Assembly: GCA_004154925.1 (NCBI GenBank)
Contig: QJNS01000168.1
Span: 62,001-126,000 of the forward strand
Source: Monosporascus cannonballus
Lineage: Eukaryota > Ascomycota > Sordariomycetes > Xylariales
Length of the DNA stretch: 64,000 bases
Reading direction: 5' to 3'
A program made the position numbers and the translations under genes. The first letter of the stretch is position 1, and every line of letters starts with the position of its first letter. Positions 1-13,127 of the stretch are shown here, in pieces. The notes beneath the pieces are model-generated. The model was not told where the DNA came from, searched no databases, and saw only the letters and a program-made list of their open reading frames with translations.

Positions 1-1247
1 ATAAACAAGAAACCTTGGATTTAATTTATGAGAAATTGGGAAGACCACATGATAAAATCCAACCACGAGGTGTTTATATTTTCACTTATTTGGGTACGGG
101 GGGGCTTAGTTCCGCAAGCTCACCAAAGTATGTAGGTTCATCATCTCAATTACCTTTTAGATTAAAAGGTTACTTAAATCAAACTCATAAAAGCACTGGA
201 AAACTCCTACCTTTGATGAAAGAAGTAGGTTTATCTAAATTTAAATTAGAAGTAATATGTTTACCTTATTATCCTGATTTCAATCCAGAAATAGTATTAG
301 AGCAATACTTTTTACTAGACCCTTCCTTTAATTTAAATACTATAAGAGTTTCAAATAACCCTAGTGGATCTAATTCTAAAGCTTTATTTATGTATAATAG
401 AGACAAATCTATACTTTATTATTCTACTACACAACAAAAAGATTTTATATCTAAACTTAATATAGATCATAGTACATTCACTAAACACCTTACAAAAGGT
501 ACTTATTATTTAGGTAAATATTCATTTACAAGAGAAAGCAATAATGCTGCTAGACAATCTCATATGACTTTACCTGAAATAGCTTTAATGTTAAAAAGAG
601 ACAGAGTTAAATTTAATAGGGAAAAACCTATTAATAGTTTAAGTAAAGCTGTTGTATTAATAGATGTACAGAGTAAGGAGGAACTTTTCTTTGAAAGTTT
701 AGGACAATGTATTAGTTTCTTAAAAAGTAAAGGATTTTCTGCTTCTCAAACGACATTAGCTAAACGTTTAAATACAGATCTATCTTATAAAGGTTATATT
801 TGTAAAACTGTAAAGAATTAATAAATATTAATATTTTTAAGTGATAGAGTTAATAATATATTAGCAAAAAAAAAATGAGGTTGATATAAAATTAAAACTG
901 TATGCTGGAAGGGCTCAGTGTCTATAAGTACTAATAATAAAAATTAAAGTAAAAATCTTATAGGCTTATGCCTAATCAGCAGGAAACCAATCATAAAAGT
1001 AATGTGATTACTTTTGTGTTGTAGGATCCTCAGAGACTATACGTTTTATACCAGATCGAGCTTTCGATTTGCTAAAGAGATAGTCCACAAATTTTACAAT
1101 GTAATTTTTATGGCCACGCAGGCGGCTACGCTTCAAAAAAAAAATAAAAAAATCTAAAATAATATTAACAACATGAAGAATTTAATATTTAGATTTTTTG
1201 TTTACTTTTGGGATTAGGCGTAAATAAAATTACAATATTATATTGTG
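1..1247 (+). other. cox1: cox1 group I intron (3' part, cut by window start)
   Basis: The window opens inside a cox1 intron. Behind its ORF lies a recognisable group I core: TGCTGGAA near 902, AATCAGCAGGAAACC near 975, CCTCAGAGACTATACG near 1030 and AGATAGTCC near 1079. It ends on the G at 1247, and the next bases rebuild the cox1 frame (Ile-Thr-Thr-Ile-Val-Asn-Met). A last-base G after a preceding exon T fits the group I rule. The 5' exon is outside the window. The tail at 1105-1170 has a short GC-rich insert. The ribozyme should excise itself from cox1 pre-mRNA. Confidence 0.9.
3..821 (+). CDS. GIY-YIG homing endonuclease in cox1 intron (5' end missing)
   Basis: Intron-encoded nuclease that would cut intronless cox1 alleles and so spread its intron. 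The GVYIF motif and the KYVGSS motif are separated by an insert (YLGTGGLSSASSP), so the GIY and YIG halves are further apart than usual. The C-terminal part, after about residue 120, has repeats resembling the DNA-binding helix-turn-helix (NUMOD1) modules of this family. The frame is open to the window edge, so the true start lies upstream, possibly fused to the preceding cox1 exon. It stops at TAA 819-821, before the ribozyme core. Confidence 0.85.
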   Translation, partial: KQETLDLIYEKLGRPHDKIQPRGVYIFTYLGTGGLSSASSPKYVGSSSQLPFRLKGYLNQTHKSTGKLLPLMKEVGLSKFKLEVICLPYYPDFNPEIVLEQYFLLDPSFNLNTIRVSNNPSGSNSKALFMYNRDKSILYYSTTQQKDFISKLNIDHSTFTKHLTKGTYYLGKYSFTRESNNAARQSHMTLPEIALMLKRDRVKFNREKPINSLSKAVVLIDVQSKEELFFESLGQCISFLKSKGFSASQTTLAKRLNTDLSYKGYICKTVKN

Positions 1248-1463
1248 TCATCACTACAATAGTTAATATGAGAACTCCAGGTATAAGATTACACAAACTA
1301 GCTTTATTTGGATGAGCTGTAGTTATTACAGCGGTATTATTATTATTATCTTTACCAGTATTAGCCGGTGGAATAACAATGGTACTTACAGATCGTAATT
1401 TTAATACATCATTCTTTGAAACAGCTGGTGGAGGTGATCCTATTTTATTCCAACATCTTTTCT
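1248..1463 (+). CDS. cox1: cox1 exon (cytochrome c oxidase subunit 1, internal)
   Basis: Encodes a conserved transmembrane part of subunit 1 of complex IV: ...[19 protein letters not shown]... through ...[12 protein letters not shown], including the region just before the GHPEVY copper/heme-site helix. TGA is used for Trp in LFGWAV. It starts with TC completing a Phe codon from the previous exon and ends with the first T of a Trp codon (TGA) that is completed at 4750. Boundaries are inferred from reading-frame reconstruction and the group I rule (exon T, intron G). Confidence 0.93.
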
Positions 1464-2485
1464 CGGAAGATTTAAGTAATATTAAGCTTAAATCCTTTCC
1501 GTTTAATGGAGAGTCTTTGTCTCTTTTGATAGCACGAGGTATCGCTTCCTTTCCCAGAGGAACAGGTTTACCTACTGTAAAAGAGCAGATAAGTTACCGA
1601 ACTATCCACAATTTTGATAAATATTATCAATTAAATTCCAAATGTTACGGTAAAATTAAACAACCGTCTCCTGATTTTTTAACTTGGTTAATAGGTTTTT
1701 CTGAAGGAGATGGATCTTTTGTAAAAAATAAAAGAGGGGATCTACATTTTGTTATTGTTCAGGACACTAGAGATAAACAAGTATTAGATTTTATTCAACA
1801 AGAACTTAATATGGGTAAGGTTCTAGTTCAAGGAAAAACTACTTCTCGATTTATAATACAAGACAAATTAGGTCTGTATTTAATTTCTCTAATTTTCAAT
1901 GGTAATATAAGAACACCTGACAAACTTAAATCTTTTAATGAATTTTTAAAAGCTTTAAATATAAGTGTTCAGAAAACTAAAGGTCGTGCCTTAAATAGAC
2001 TTAACCAGTTTGAATTAACTAAAGATATATATCAAAATATTGAACCTTTCAATAAAACCAAAGAAATAACCTTGGATGATACATGGTTAATTGGTTTTGT
2101 AGATGCTGAAGGTTGTTTTCATGTTAGCCTTTCTTTAAAAGATAATAATTATACTTTATTGTTTGATTTAGCTCAAAAAGGCGCAGATAATAAAGAAATA
2201 GTTTTAGATAAACTAGTTGAACTTTTTAAAGTAGGTGTAGTTTATAGACATTATCATGAAAATATTTGGTATTATAGAGTTAATGGTTTGTCAAATACTC
2301 TAGTTCTTATTGATTATTTTGATAGTTTTAAATTTACATTCTTGACTAAGAAAGCCACTAGTTATTTATTATGAAAACAAATTCGTTATTCTATAAGTCA
2401 AAAAGAACATTTAGATCCTGTACAAAAACCCAAATTGATAAGTTTATCAAAAACTGTTAATGATTTTTCGTCCATTAAGGGGTAA
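1464..2485 (+). CDS. LAGLIDADG homing endonuclease/maturase, fused to cox1 exon
   Basis: Two-motif LAGLIDADG protein read in frame from the upstream exon (HLF then SEDLSN...). Motif 1 is [11 protein letters not shown] and motif 2 [11 protein letters not shown]; the acidic residues of the motifs (E/D-G-D and D-A-E) are the metal-binding catalytic positions. TGA codons are read as Trp, for example at 2372, so the protein runs on to TAA 2483-2485. The nearest relative in the window is the ORF of the adjacent intron B. Fused proteins of this type are normally processed or act as precursors; some also assist splicing. Confidence 0.9.
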
Positions 2486-3398
2486 TTTATTGGCGCAGGC
2501 TCTTCTTTAAACGGATAAGCTTTATTTAATTAATAGGGAAAATTAAGGTAGTAGTAAGTTTGTAAAAACTTCATGTTTTATATTTAAAAAGTTCGATACT
2601 TTAAAATATAAACTTTTCCTTTTAACCTAGACTAAAAACAAAAATAAAAAACTAAAATCTAAATATGAACTTATTTATTTATATATTATTTAAGATTTGA
2701 TTTTGGATTTTTTTTTTTTAACTGCTATGCAGGGGTCTTGGTCTTTGTTAAAGGGAAGTATATAATAATATAGCAGATGCTTATTCATAAAATAAATTTA
2801 TGAATTTTTAGATAGTTATATCAAAAAGACTATATTATTTAATCTTTTTTAAGATTAATTCGCTTAAAATTTTATGGACTTTTTTACGATACGCACACAT
2901 ATTTTTTTTTTTTTAAGTAGCTCCCTACACTGCTACCTTCCTTCGCTTTGGGGGGAAATAGCTTGGCTAAACCTAGCTTAGTTTGATTTTACCTAAGTTA
3001 GTTTATGCATCCTTCCTTACTTCGTAGGAGGAAGCCTTCGGCTAGGCAGAATTATGCATCCTTAAAGAAGATACTACTATCTAGCAGTGATCCTTAAATC
3101 TAAACAAACTGGTTGAAGAAATTAGATAATAATAAAATTTTATTATAAAGGATTATTTATCTTTAGGATAAGTATAAATATAAATTATATAATAATCACT
3201 ATATTATATTGCTATACTGGTGTTTACGGTCAAAGCTAATATTAAGTCAAGACCGTTGGTTATCAACCTGACCACTACAGACTGGTTCACCGGTGGGTGG
3301 CTGAAATGCTGCTGAATGTACAGTCGGCTTCTTCTATACAAATTTGTACACATAAACCTGGATTTAACCAGGGATTTAAAGTTAAATTTGAAGAAGCG
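1464..3398 (+). other. cox1: cox1 group I intron A (first of a side-by-side pair)
   Basis: It starts after the T of the split Trp codon. The 3' core includes GACCGTTGG, CGACTACAGACTGG-type and GTACAGTCGG segments at about 3250-3335, then a tail ending GAAGAAGCG at 3390-3398. This 3' core and tail closely match those of intron B (4590-4749), so the two introns are relatives. Between ORF and core (2486-3200) lies spacer with GC-rich inserts at 2935-3060. If A alone is removed, the exon joins in frame to the ORF of intron B. Confidence 0.8.
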
Positions 3399-4315
3399 TA
3401 AGAAGTATATTAAATTATTTAACTTTATCAAGTTTAGCTACATATGTTTACTTTATATTTTCACAAAAATCAAATTATAGTACTATAGCTATAAGTAATA
3501 ATGATTTTTATTTTACACCTTTTTATAAAAAGTTTAAAACCCATTTACCTGATGTAAATCCACCTTCAGAAAACTTCTTAGCTTGATTAATAGGATTCTC
3601 AGAGGGTGAAGGATCTTTTATAGTTAATAATAGAGGAGATTTAGCCTTTGTTATTACACAAAGTACTATAGATGTAAAAGTATTAGAATTTATAAAAGAA
3701 ACCTTAGGATTAGGTAAAGTAATATCTCAATCATTAAATACTAGTAGATATATTACTCAAAGTAAAGTAGAAATAGATATAATCATAAGTTTATTTAATG
3801 GTAATCTTATTTTACCAAGCAAACAAAAAAGTTTTGAAAAATTCATTAAGGGATTTAATAACTGAGTAGCTAAAGGTAGAATAAGATTAGATGCTGTTGA
3901 ATTGAAACATAGTTCAATATTACCTAGTTTAAATAATAGTTGATTCGCAGGATTTACAGATGGAGAGGGTTGTTTTACCTGTTCCATAGGTAAAAATAGA
4001 GGATTTAGTTACAATTTTAATATTTCACAAAAATGAGATATTAATCTTAAAGTACTAGAACATCTATGTATATTATTTAAAGGTGGTATTGTTTCAAGAC
4101 ATAGCGTAGATAATACTTATGAATTCAGAATAGGAGGAGTAAAAAATTGTAAAAATATTTTCTTCTATTTTGATAGTTACAAATTATATACTAAAAAAAG
4201 TATATCTTATACTTTATGAAAAGAAATGTATGATGATTTATTAAAAAAACATCATCTTGATCCAACAAAAAGATTGGAAATGATAGAAAAGGCTAGATTG
4301 ATAAATAAATTCTAA
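3399..4315 (+). CDS. LAGLIDADG homing endonuclease in cox1 intron B
   Basis: Two LAGLIDADG motifs: LIGFSEGEGSF (about 3588) and FAGFTDGEGCF (about 3942). Several in-frame TGA codons are read as Trp. There is no ATG near the start; instead the frame is open back through 3399 and becomes continuous with the cox1 exon once intron A is spliced out (T + TA gives Leu). That suggests expression depends on removal of A. Sequence resembles the ORF of intron A (both have NKRGDL/NNRGDL-type stretches after motif 1). It stops at TAA 4313-4315. Confidence 0.82.
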
Positions 4316-4749
4316 TTAATATATTAGGGAAAATAAGTTAAGGTTTAGCATATAAGCTATGAAGCTCTGAAGACAGATGTAAAAAACTATAAGATCTGAA
4401 AGAGTGAATATTCTATGAATATACCTTAAATTTAGTTAATATTTAGCTATTACTACTTGCAACTTTTATGTATAATATATATTATATATTATTACGTATT
4501 TATTAGTATTAATAAATATAAGGAAAAGTAGTATAATTATTAGCAATGCTAGTGAAACGGTCAACAAATTTCTCGTTTGAAGACCGTCGGTTATATAAGT
4601 AATCGCTACAGACTGGTTCACTGGTGGGCGGCTGAAATGCTGCTTAATGTACAGTCGGCTTCTTCCATAAAAATTTTTATGCACAAGCCTGGTATTTCCA
4701 GTACCTGAATTTAACAAGAGACTTAGGAAAGTTAAATTTGAAGAAGTGG
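3399..4749 (+). other. cox1: cox1 group I intron B (second of a side-by-side pair)
   Basis: Starts directly where intron A ends and finishes at ...GAAGAAGTG 4741-4749, after which GA completes the TGA Trp codon followed by FFGHPEV. Core segments: AGACCGTCGG about 4579, CGCTACAGACTGG about 4602 and GTACAGTCGGC about 4648. Exon sequence between A and B is zero to about one codon. Homology with A in ORF, core and 3' tail implies a duplicated or doubly inserted intron at one site. Confidence 0.72.
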
Positions 4750-4771
4750 ATTTTTTGGTCATCCTGAGGTC
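4750..4771 (+). CDS. cox1: cox1 micro-exon (22 nt, ...FFGHPEV)
   Basis: Only 22 nt long: GA finishes the split TGA Trp codon, then Phe-Phe-Gly-His-Pro-Glu and GT of the Val codon. HPEV is the invariant copper-B/heme-a3 site helix of subunit 1 (its His is a copper-B ligand and is linked to the Tyr that follows). The Tyr-Ile-Leu that follows is in the next exon at 5818. Assigned from the conserved protein sequence and group I boundary rules. Confidence 0.88.
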
Positions 4772-5817
4772 AAATATATAGGCCTCTTAACGTTGCTATT
4801 TGCTGGGACAACTTCGCTATTTAGTTTTAAATACTCAATCTTAAATGATATAGTAACAAAGTTAAAACAATGAAGTTTATCAGCAGGTAACCCTCTATTA
4901 TATAGAGGTGGAACCTCAGAGACTTTACGCAACGGAATTGTATCTAACACAGAAAATGTGAAAGCTATTTCTATACATAACTCTAAACATTTAAAACCTA
5001 TTAGTGATAATCAATTTGGACATTATTTAGCTGGCTTAATAGATGGGGACGGCCATTTTAGCTCTAAACAGCAATTAGTTATTGTATTTAGTGGATCTGA
5101 TGCTTCTTTAGCTTATTTTATAAAAGAAAGATTAGGTTTCGGTAATGTTAGAAAAGTTAAAGATAAAAATGCTTATCTTTTAATAATATCTAACACAGAA
5201 GGGCTAACCAAGGTAATTAATTTAATTAATGGTAAATTAAGAACCTCAAAATATAACCAGGTTCTTAATAATATATTAAGTCATCATAGATATGATAATT
5301 TAAAAAAAAACATAGATTTCAAAATTAATTCTACCAAAGATTTTAACAATCATTGAATAGCTGGATTTTCTGATGCTGATGCTAGTTTTCAAATTAAAGT
5401 TGTATCTAAAGCTACTAGATCTAAATCTGAAATTAGATTAAATTACCAGATTGATCAAAAAAATAAAGATATATTAAATTTAATTAAAGATTATTTCGGT
5501 GGGAATATAGGTTATAGAAAAAGCCAGGATACTTATTACTATGGATCAACTAGCTTTGGGTCAGCTAAGAATGTAATAAAATATTTTGACGAATATCATT
5601 TACAGTCTACTAAATACATTAATTACTTAAAATGGAGAAAGGCCTATGTATTAATACAAAATAAACTCCATTTGACTGAACAAGGTATAAACCAGATTAT
5701 AAAGTTAAAAGATTCAATGAGATACAATTTAAGATAAAGTCCTAACAAAGACGATAAGTTTTTGAGTATTAATTGGAATAGATTATGATATAACTATTCG
5801 ATTAATCAAAATTATTG
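4772..5817 (+). other. cox1: cox1 group I intron
   Basis: The 5' half holds the core: TGCTGGGACA about 4800, ATCAGCAGGTAACC about 4880 and CCTCAGAGACTTTACG about 4914. The ORF follows, and the 3' end has the split core segment near 5742 (AAAGACGATAAG). It splits the Val codon of GHPEV: exon GT, then T at 5818. Intron last base is G 5817. Confidence 0.86.
4958..5737 (+). CDS. LAGLIDADG homing endonuclease (cox1 intron)
   Basis: A compact two-motif protein of about 259 residues: LAGLIDGDGHF near residue 29 and IAGFSDADASF near residue 134, the second with D-A-D acid positions. TGA at 5354 is Trp. The start is given at a non-ATG codon (4958) used by comparison with the frame opening; the frame is short upstream because the ribozyme core lies there. 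Stop TAA 5735-5737. It looks intact. Role: cutting intronless cox1 at the conserved HPEVY region. Confidence 0.87.
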
Positions 5818-5953
5818 TTATATATTAATTATACCAGGTTTTGGTATAATTAGTACAACTATTTCTGCTAATTCTAATAAATCAGTATTCGGTTACATAG
5901 GAATGGTTTACGCCATGATGTCTATTGGAATATTAGGATTTATCGTTTGAAGT
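5818..5953 (+). CDS. cox1: cox1 exon ([12 protein letters not shown]...)
   Basis: Encodes the continuation of the HPEVY helix: [12 protein letters not shown] and on to GFIVWS, with TGA as Trp at 5948-5950. The Tyr is the residue cross-linked to the copper-B His in complex IV. The exon ends on AGT (Ser), T at 5953, followed by a group I intron; the next exon supplies His-His-Met-Tyr. Confidence 0.94.
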
Positions 5954-9270
<3,317 letters not shown>

Positions 9271-10202
9271 ACAATTTAATAGATTTAACTTTTGTCTTAA
9301 AGGAGAAGTTATAAGGTTTACTGTACTTATTAACGAACTCATTAATAAGATATTCCTTCTTGATGATGTTAGTGAAATACACGTATGATCCTTTATAGAT
9401 ACTATGATTGGTAAAATTTTAGATTTTAGTATATCTATAATAATTAGTGATGTAGTGTAATTTGAAATTAAATTTTAGATTCATTACATCAGACAAAGTA
9501 GGAAATTGGAGTTATTTGTCGCCTTCCTAGCTTGCGCAGGAGGCCTTAAATAATAATCCTTCCTTTTAATAGATTGAGATGGTAGTTAAGCACATATACA
9601 GTAAATAAGTTAATTTTCTTTTAATTATTTATTTGTTAACTTAACGAGGGTAGGTAAGGGGTATCTAAAATAAAATCATGTGACTATTAATACGGATCCT
9701 TTTTGTCAAATATTTGTAAGCCATTAGTCATCTCTAAACTATTGTCGAAGGAATTCTATTATTAATATTATTAATAGTAGAAATATCTTTTTAAGGTTCT
9801 TTCATTCTACCGCCCGCCCGTAAGGCTATGCTTCGCACCAAAGGGATATGGACGGACGGAGAAAATTAAGTTTTCTCTAAGAAATTAGCCCTTCCTAGCT
9901 TGCGCAGGAGGATAAAACCAAAGTACTCCTCCGAAGGGCAGGCAGGCTCTGTCGATATTGAACGGTTTCTAATTTAACGTTTGGTTCCTAGCTTGCGCAG
10001 GAGAAGCGCGGAGGTTTTTAAATCTAAGTGTTTTTATTTTACTTAAAAAATACGGCTAATCTTAGAACAGATTTAATAGAAAAAAGAATCGTGATTAATG
10101 AGTGATATTCGTTAAATTATCTATTAAGTGCTTTATTATCTATAAGTTAATTTATAAAAGAAAATTAACTATACCTGTACTTAATCAAATCTATGTTATA
10201 AA
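9271..10202 (+). repeat. Spacer after cox1 with repeated GC-rich inserts
   Basis: No gene seen. It holds at least three copies of a short GC-rich unit built on CCTAGCTTGCGCAGGAG (about 9528, 9895 and 9987), each in AT-rich surroundings. Other GC-rich runs lie near 9810-9860. These match units scattered elsewhere in the window (25140, 25655, 25957, 36477). Confidence 0.8.
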
Positions 10203-11138
10203 ATGAGTTTAATATTAAATAGAAAAAAATACTCAACATTATCATCGTTAGCTTTAAATCCTTATTATATCACAGGATTTGCAGATGCGGAAGGAACTTT
10301 TGCTCTGTTAGTATTAAAAGGTAAAGGTTATTTAGGCTTAGGTTTACCTCGGTTAGTTTTTAAGATCGGAGTTCATATACGAGAAAAAGAACTCCTTGAA
10401 AGGATCGCCACTTACTTTGGAGTTGGTAAAGTTTATGCGGACCGTAAAGATAGTTGTCAATATCTTGTTCAATCTATGGCTGACCTTGCTGTTATAATAA
10501 AGCACTTTGAGAATTATCCTTTAATTACACAAAAACGAGGGTATTTTGAACTATTTAGACAAGCATTCTATCTAGTTTTAGCTAAAGAACATCTTACTGA
10601 AGAAGGTTTTCAAAAATATATTAACTTAAGAGCTTCTATAAATGGTGGAAATCTCCTTCAAGCCGTACAAGCTGAATTCCCTAATACTGTTCCATTTTCT
10701 AGACCTTCTTTTGAGTTCAAAGGTATACCCGACTCTTTCTGGTTATCTGGGTTTACAGATGGGGATGGTTGTTTTAGAATTAAAACTCGTAAATCTGCCG
10801 CACACAAATTTGGAGTATCAGTAAATTTAGGTTTTATCTTAACTCAACATATTCGGGACTTAGCTTTAATACAAAGTTTAGTAAGTTACTTAAATTGTGG
10901 AGGTCATAGTATTGCGACTGACAGTTTATCTTGTGAATTTCATGTTTATCGTACAGCGGATATTCTGAAGATTATTCTACCTTTCTTTGAAAAATATCCT
11001 CTTCAAGGGGTAAAAAGGCAAGACTTTGCTGACTTTGTTCTAGCTGCAAAAATAATTCAAAATAAAGATCATCTAACAGAATCAGGATACCAACAAATTC
11101 TTGCTTTAAAACAAGGTATGAACAAAGGTAGAAAATAG
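10203..11138 (+). CDS. Free-standing LAGLIDADG homing endonuclease downstream of cox1
   Basis: Intact 311-residue protein with motifs ITGFADAEGTF (residues about 22-32) and LSGFTDGDGCF (about 180-190). The N-terminus carries KKYSTLSS, an RFYST-type sequence also seen in other HEGs here. No TGA codons. It is not inside a functional intron: it sits between the complete cox1 3' end and a displaced second cox1 3' end. That is the arrangement expected if the enzyme moved in together with a donor cox1 3' segment. Confidence 0.9.
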   Translation: MSLILNRKKYSTLSSLALNPYYITGFADAEGTFALLVLKGKGYLGLGLPRLVFKIGVHIREKELLERIATYFGVGKVYADRKDSCQYLVQSMADLAVIIKHFENYPLITQKRGYFELFRQAFYLVLAKEHLTEEGFQKYINLRASINGGNLLQAVQAEFPNTVPFSRPSFEFKGIPDSFWLSGFTDGDGCFRIKTRKSAAHKFGVSVNLGFILTQHIRDLALIQSLVSYLNCGGHSIATDSLSCEFHVYRTADILKIILPFFEKYPLQGVKRQDFADFVLAAKIIQNKDHLTESGYQQILALKQGMNKGRK

Positions 11139-11240
11139 TAAATAAACTAAAACCTATGATTTAATTGCTGGTTAGCGATTAGAAATTATTTTAGTTTTAA
11201 AATCACTTTCTTGTTAGATAAGTTAATATTAACGGTAACT

Positions 11241-11477
11241 CGACTATTTGACATAGTATATCAACAATTAGTAGAAGGAAAATCTGCAAGCAGATATCCT
11301 TGAATGACTCCACAATTTTATACAGATACTTTACAAGCCTTATTAAACAGAAGTTATCCTAGTTTAGAATGAGCTTTAAATAGCCCACCTAAACCTCACG
11401 CGTTTGTAAGTCTACCTTTACAATCTTCGATATGACATAACATAAAAAAGCCTTTAACCCTAAAAGAATTATTATAG
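11241..11477 (+). pseudogene. cox1: Displaced cox1 3' end (C-terminal remnant)
   Basis: Encodes ...[37 protein letters not shown]... to SLPLQSSIWHNIKK and a TAG at 11475-11477. It aligns with the C-terminus encoded at about 9080-9270, but with AT-rich third positions like the rest of the native genes and a C-terminus about 15 residues longer. It has no start or upstream exon, so it is a remnant, probably the native cox1 end. Use by trans-splicing cannot be excluded from sequence. Confidence 0.88.
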
Positions 11478-11539
11478 GTTTAATTTCTATTTTTCTAATT
11501 TTTTTTTTTAGAAATTATCTTTTCCCAGAAATAATTCTT

Positions 11540-12343
11540 TTGAAGGTTTCAATTTTAGGAGAATATATATATATATTCGAAATTGAAAGCATAATTCCTT
11601 CAAGTATTGCAGGATTAGTTGCTAGATTAGGTTTACAAGGAATAGTTGAATCTATTTTAGAAGATTCAAAATTAAAACTACCTTTAAATCAATCAGAAGC
11701 AACTAGAGAGCTTAAATCAATACTGTTTAAAGACAATGGAGAGGGTTCTTCACAAAACCCTGAATCCACAAAAAAAGGTGGAGTAATAGGACCAGAAGAC
11801 TATATTTATGACACTGACTCTGAATCTGAGAATGATCATAGCATGAATGAGGATAATAAAGCTACTGGTGATAGCGTAAAATTTTTTAAGGAAAAAGTGG
11901 AAAATATGACTAGCAAAGAAGGTGTTTCTTCTGTTAAAGAAGAAGTGCAAAATGCTTTAAAAGAATATAAATCTTCAGGTCAAAACGTACCAGCTTTAAG
12001 AGAACAAGTTGCGCCGGAGGCGGAGGCGACTAATTTAGAAAAAAAAATAGAAATATGTGATACTAAATTATCTGAATTGGAAAGAAAAGAGCAAGCTGAA
12101 GGTAAAGGAAAAGAAAAAGAGTCATTACAAGATACAGCTAGAACTAAATGAGTTATTAATCCTAATTACCAACCAGCACCTAAAAGTAGTAATATAGTTG
12201 GTTCATCAATAGTACAGGGTGATTATATATATGACTCAGATGAGGAAGAGAAAGCGATTCGTCGTGCTATAGAAGAATCTAAAACAGAATCTTCTAAATC
12301 AGAATCTTCTAAATCAAATAAGGGGAAAGGTAAAGATGAATAA
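11540..12343 (+). CDS. Orphan acidic/charged ORF between cox1 and nad1
   Basis: Not recognised. The frame is open from 11441 (overlapping the cox1 remnant in another frame) and encodes an N-terminal hydrophobic stretch (IIIGLISIFLIFFF, about 11468-11509) if translation starts before the TTG at 11540. The body is charged and low-complexity: DTDSESEND, a coiled-coil-like EKKIEICDTKLSELERKE, and repeated SKSESSKS. Two related blocks occur, EDYIYDTDSESE and GDYIYDSDEEE; the second continues KAIRRAIEES. TGA at 12149 is Trp. Start codon uncertain. Confidence 0.6.
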
Positions 12344-12556
12344 TTTTCTGAATAGGTAAAAAACCAAAAAAAAAAACCAATAATCATATACAATATCTGC
12401 TGGTTATGGATTATCTGTACTTAATCAAGTTGTTAATAGCTGTATTTAATATTACCCTAGTTTTCCTTAATAAATGAACTAGTAATAAGAACATCAATAT
12501 TTGAGCCAAAATTCTCTTTCATTGATTTTGTGTAAATGGTTTATCCTTTACATAAA

Positions 12557-12627
12557 TTCTCATTAGCTCAAAGGTAGAGCAGGATACTTCTAATATCCCG
12601 ATTTTAGTTCGAATCTAAAATGAGAAT
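12557..12627 (+). tRNA. trnR: tRNA-Arg (anticodon TCT)
   Basis: Cloverleaf: acceptor TTCTCAT with ATGAGAA, D arm with AAGGT, anticodon stem GGATA/TATCC around loop CTTCTAA (anticodon TCT, reads AGA/AGG), T arm TTTTAG-TTCGAAT-CTAAAA. A near-identical second copy lies at 37212. Confidence 0.92.
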
Positions 12628-12736
12628 TCAGACAATGAGTAGTTACTTAAAGTAAAGCTTAATTACTTTTCATTTATATTTATTATATTCTTTACATTAT
12701 TTATGTAGAATATTTCATTAGAAGAATAAGAAAAAA
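12628..12736 (+). promoter_or_regulatory. nad1 leader; copied elsewhere
   Basis: The 33 nt at 12643-12675 (TTACTTAAAGTAAAGCTT and the following 15 nt) recur at 20018-20050, and the start context AAAAAAATGTTAT (12731-12743) recurs at 20110-20122. This leader was therefore duplicated in front of the endonuclease gene starting at 20116. Whether it holds a translation signal is inference. Confidence 0.6.
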
Positions 12737-13127
12737 ATGTTATTTTTACCTCCAACTCTTATATCAATTATTGAAGTTATTTTAGTTTTAGTTCCAGCAT
12801 TGCTTAGTGTAGCTTATGTTACTGTAGCAGAAAGAAAGACTATGGCCAGTATGCAAAGAAGATTAGGTCCTAATGCTGTAGGTTATTATGGATTATTACA
12901 AGCGTTTGCAGATGCTTTAAAACTTCTATTAAAAGAGTATGTAGCACCGACACAAGCTAATATAGTATTGTTCTTTTTAGGTCCTGTAATAACATTGGTT
13001 TTTGCATTATTAGGATACGGAGTTATTCCTTATGGGCCTGGTTTAGCTATTAGTGATTTCAATTTAGGGATATTATATATGTTAGCTGTATCATCTTTAG
13101 CAACTTATGGTATATTATTAGCAGGAT
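12737..13127 (+). CDS. nad1: nad1 exon 1 (NADH dehydrogenase subunit 1)
   Basis: N-terminal part of the proton-pumping subunit 1 of complex I: starts MLFLPPTLISIIEVI, then SVAYVTVAERKTMASMQRRLGPNAVGYYG, the conserved quinone-channel region, and ends GILLAG plus T of a Trp codon. The start ATG follows an A-rich run. TGA (T 13127 + GA 15319) restores the Trp of the GW/S-A-N-S-K motif. Confidence 0.95.

Noticed and set aside
3204..3431. Minus-strand ORFs across intron cores (also 3757, 4466, 4759, 6400, 6957, 11750, 19498, 21654, 32440, 39348, 41062, 43680, 46164, 47997, 48958, 50591)
   Set aside because: They lie opposite identified exons, HEGs, rRNA or ribozyme cores, have no family resemblance, and all supported genes are on the + strand.
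10642..10824. Small + strand ORFs overlapping larger genes (10642, 35971, 51850)
   Set aside because: Shadow frames of the LAGLIDADG ORF at 10203, of the orphan ORF after atp6 and of the zinc-finger-like remnant.
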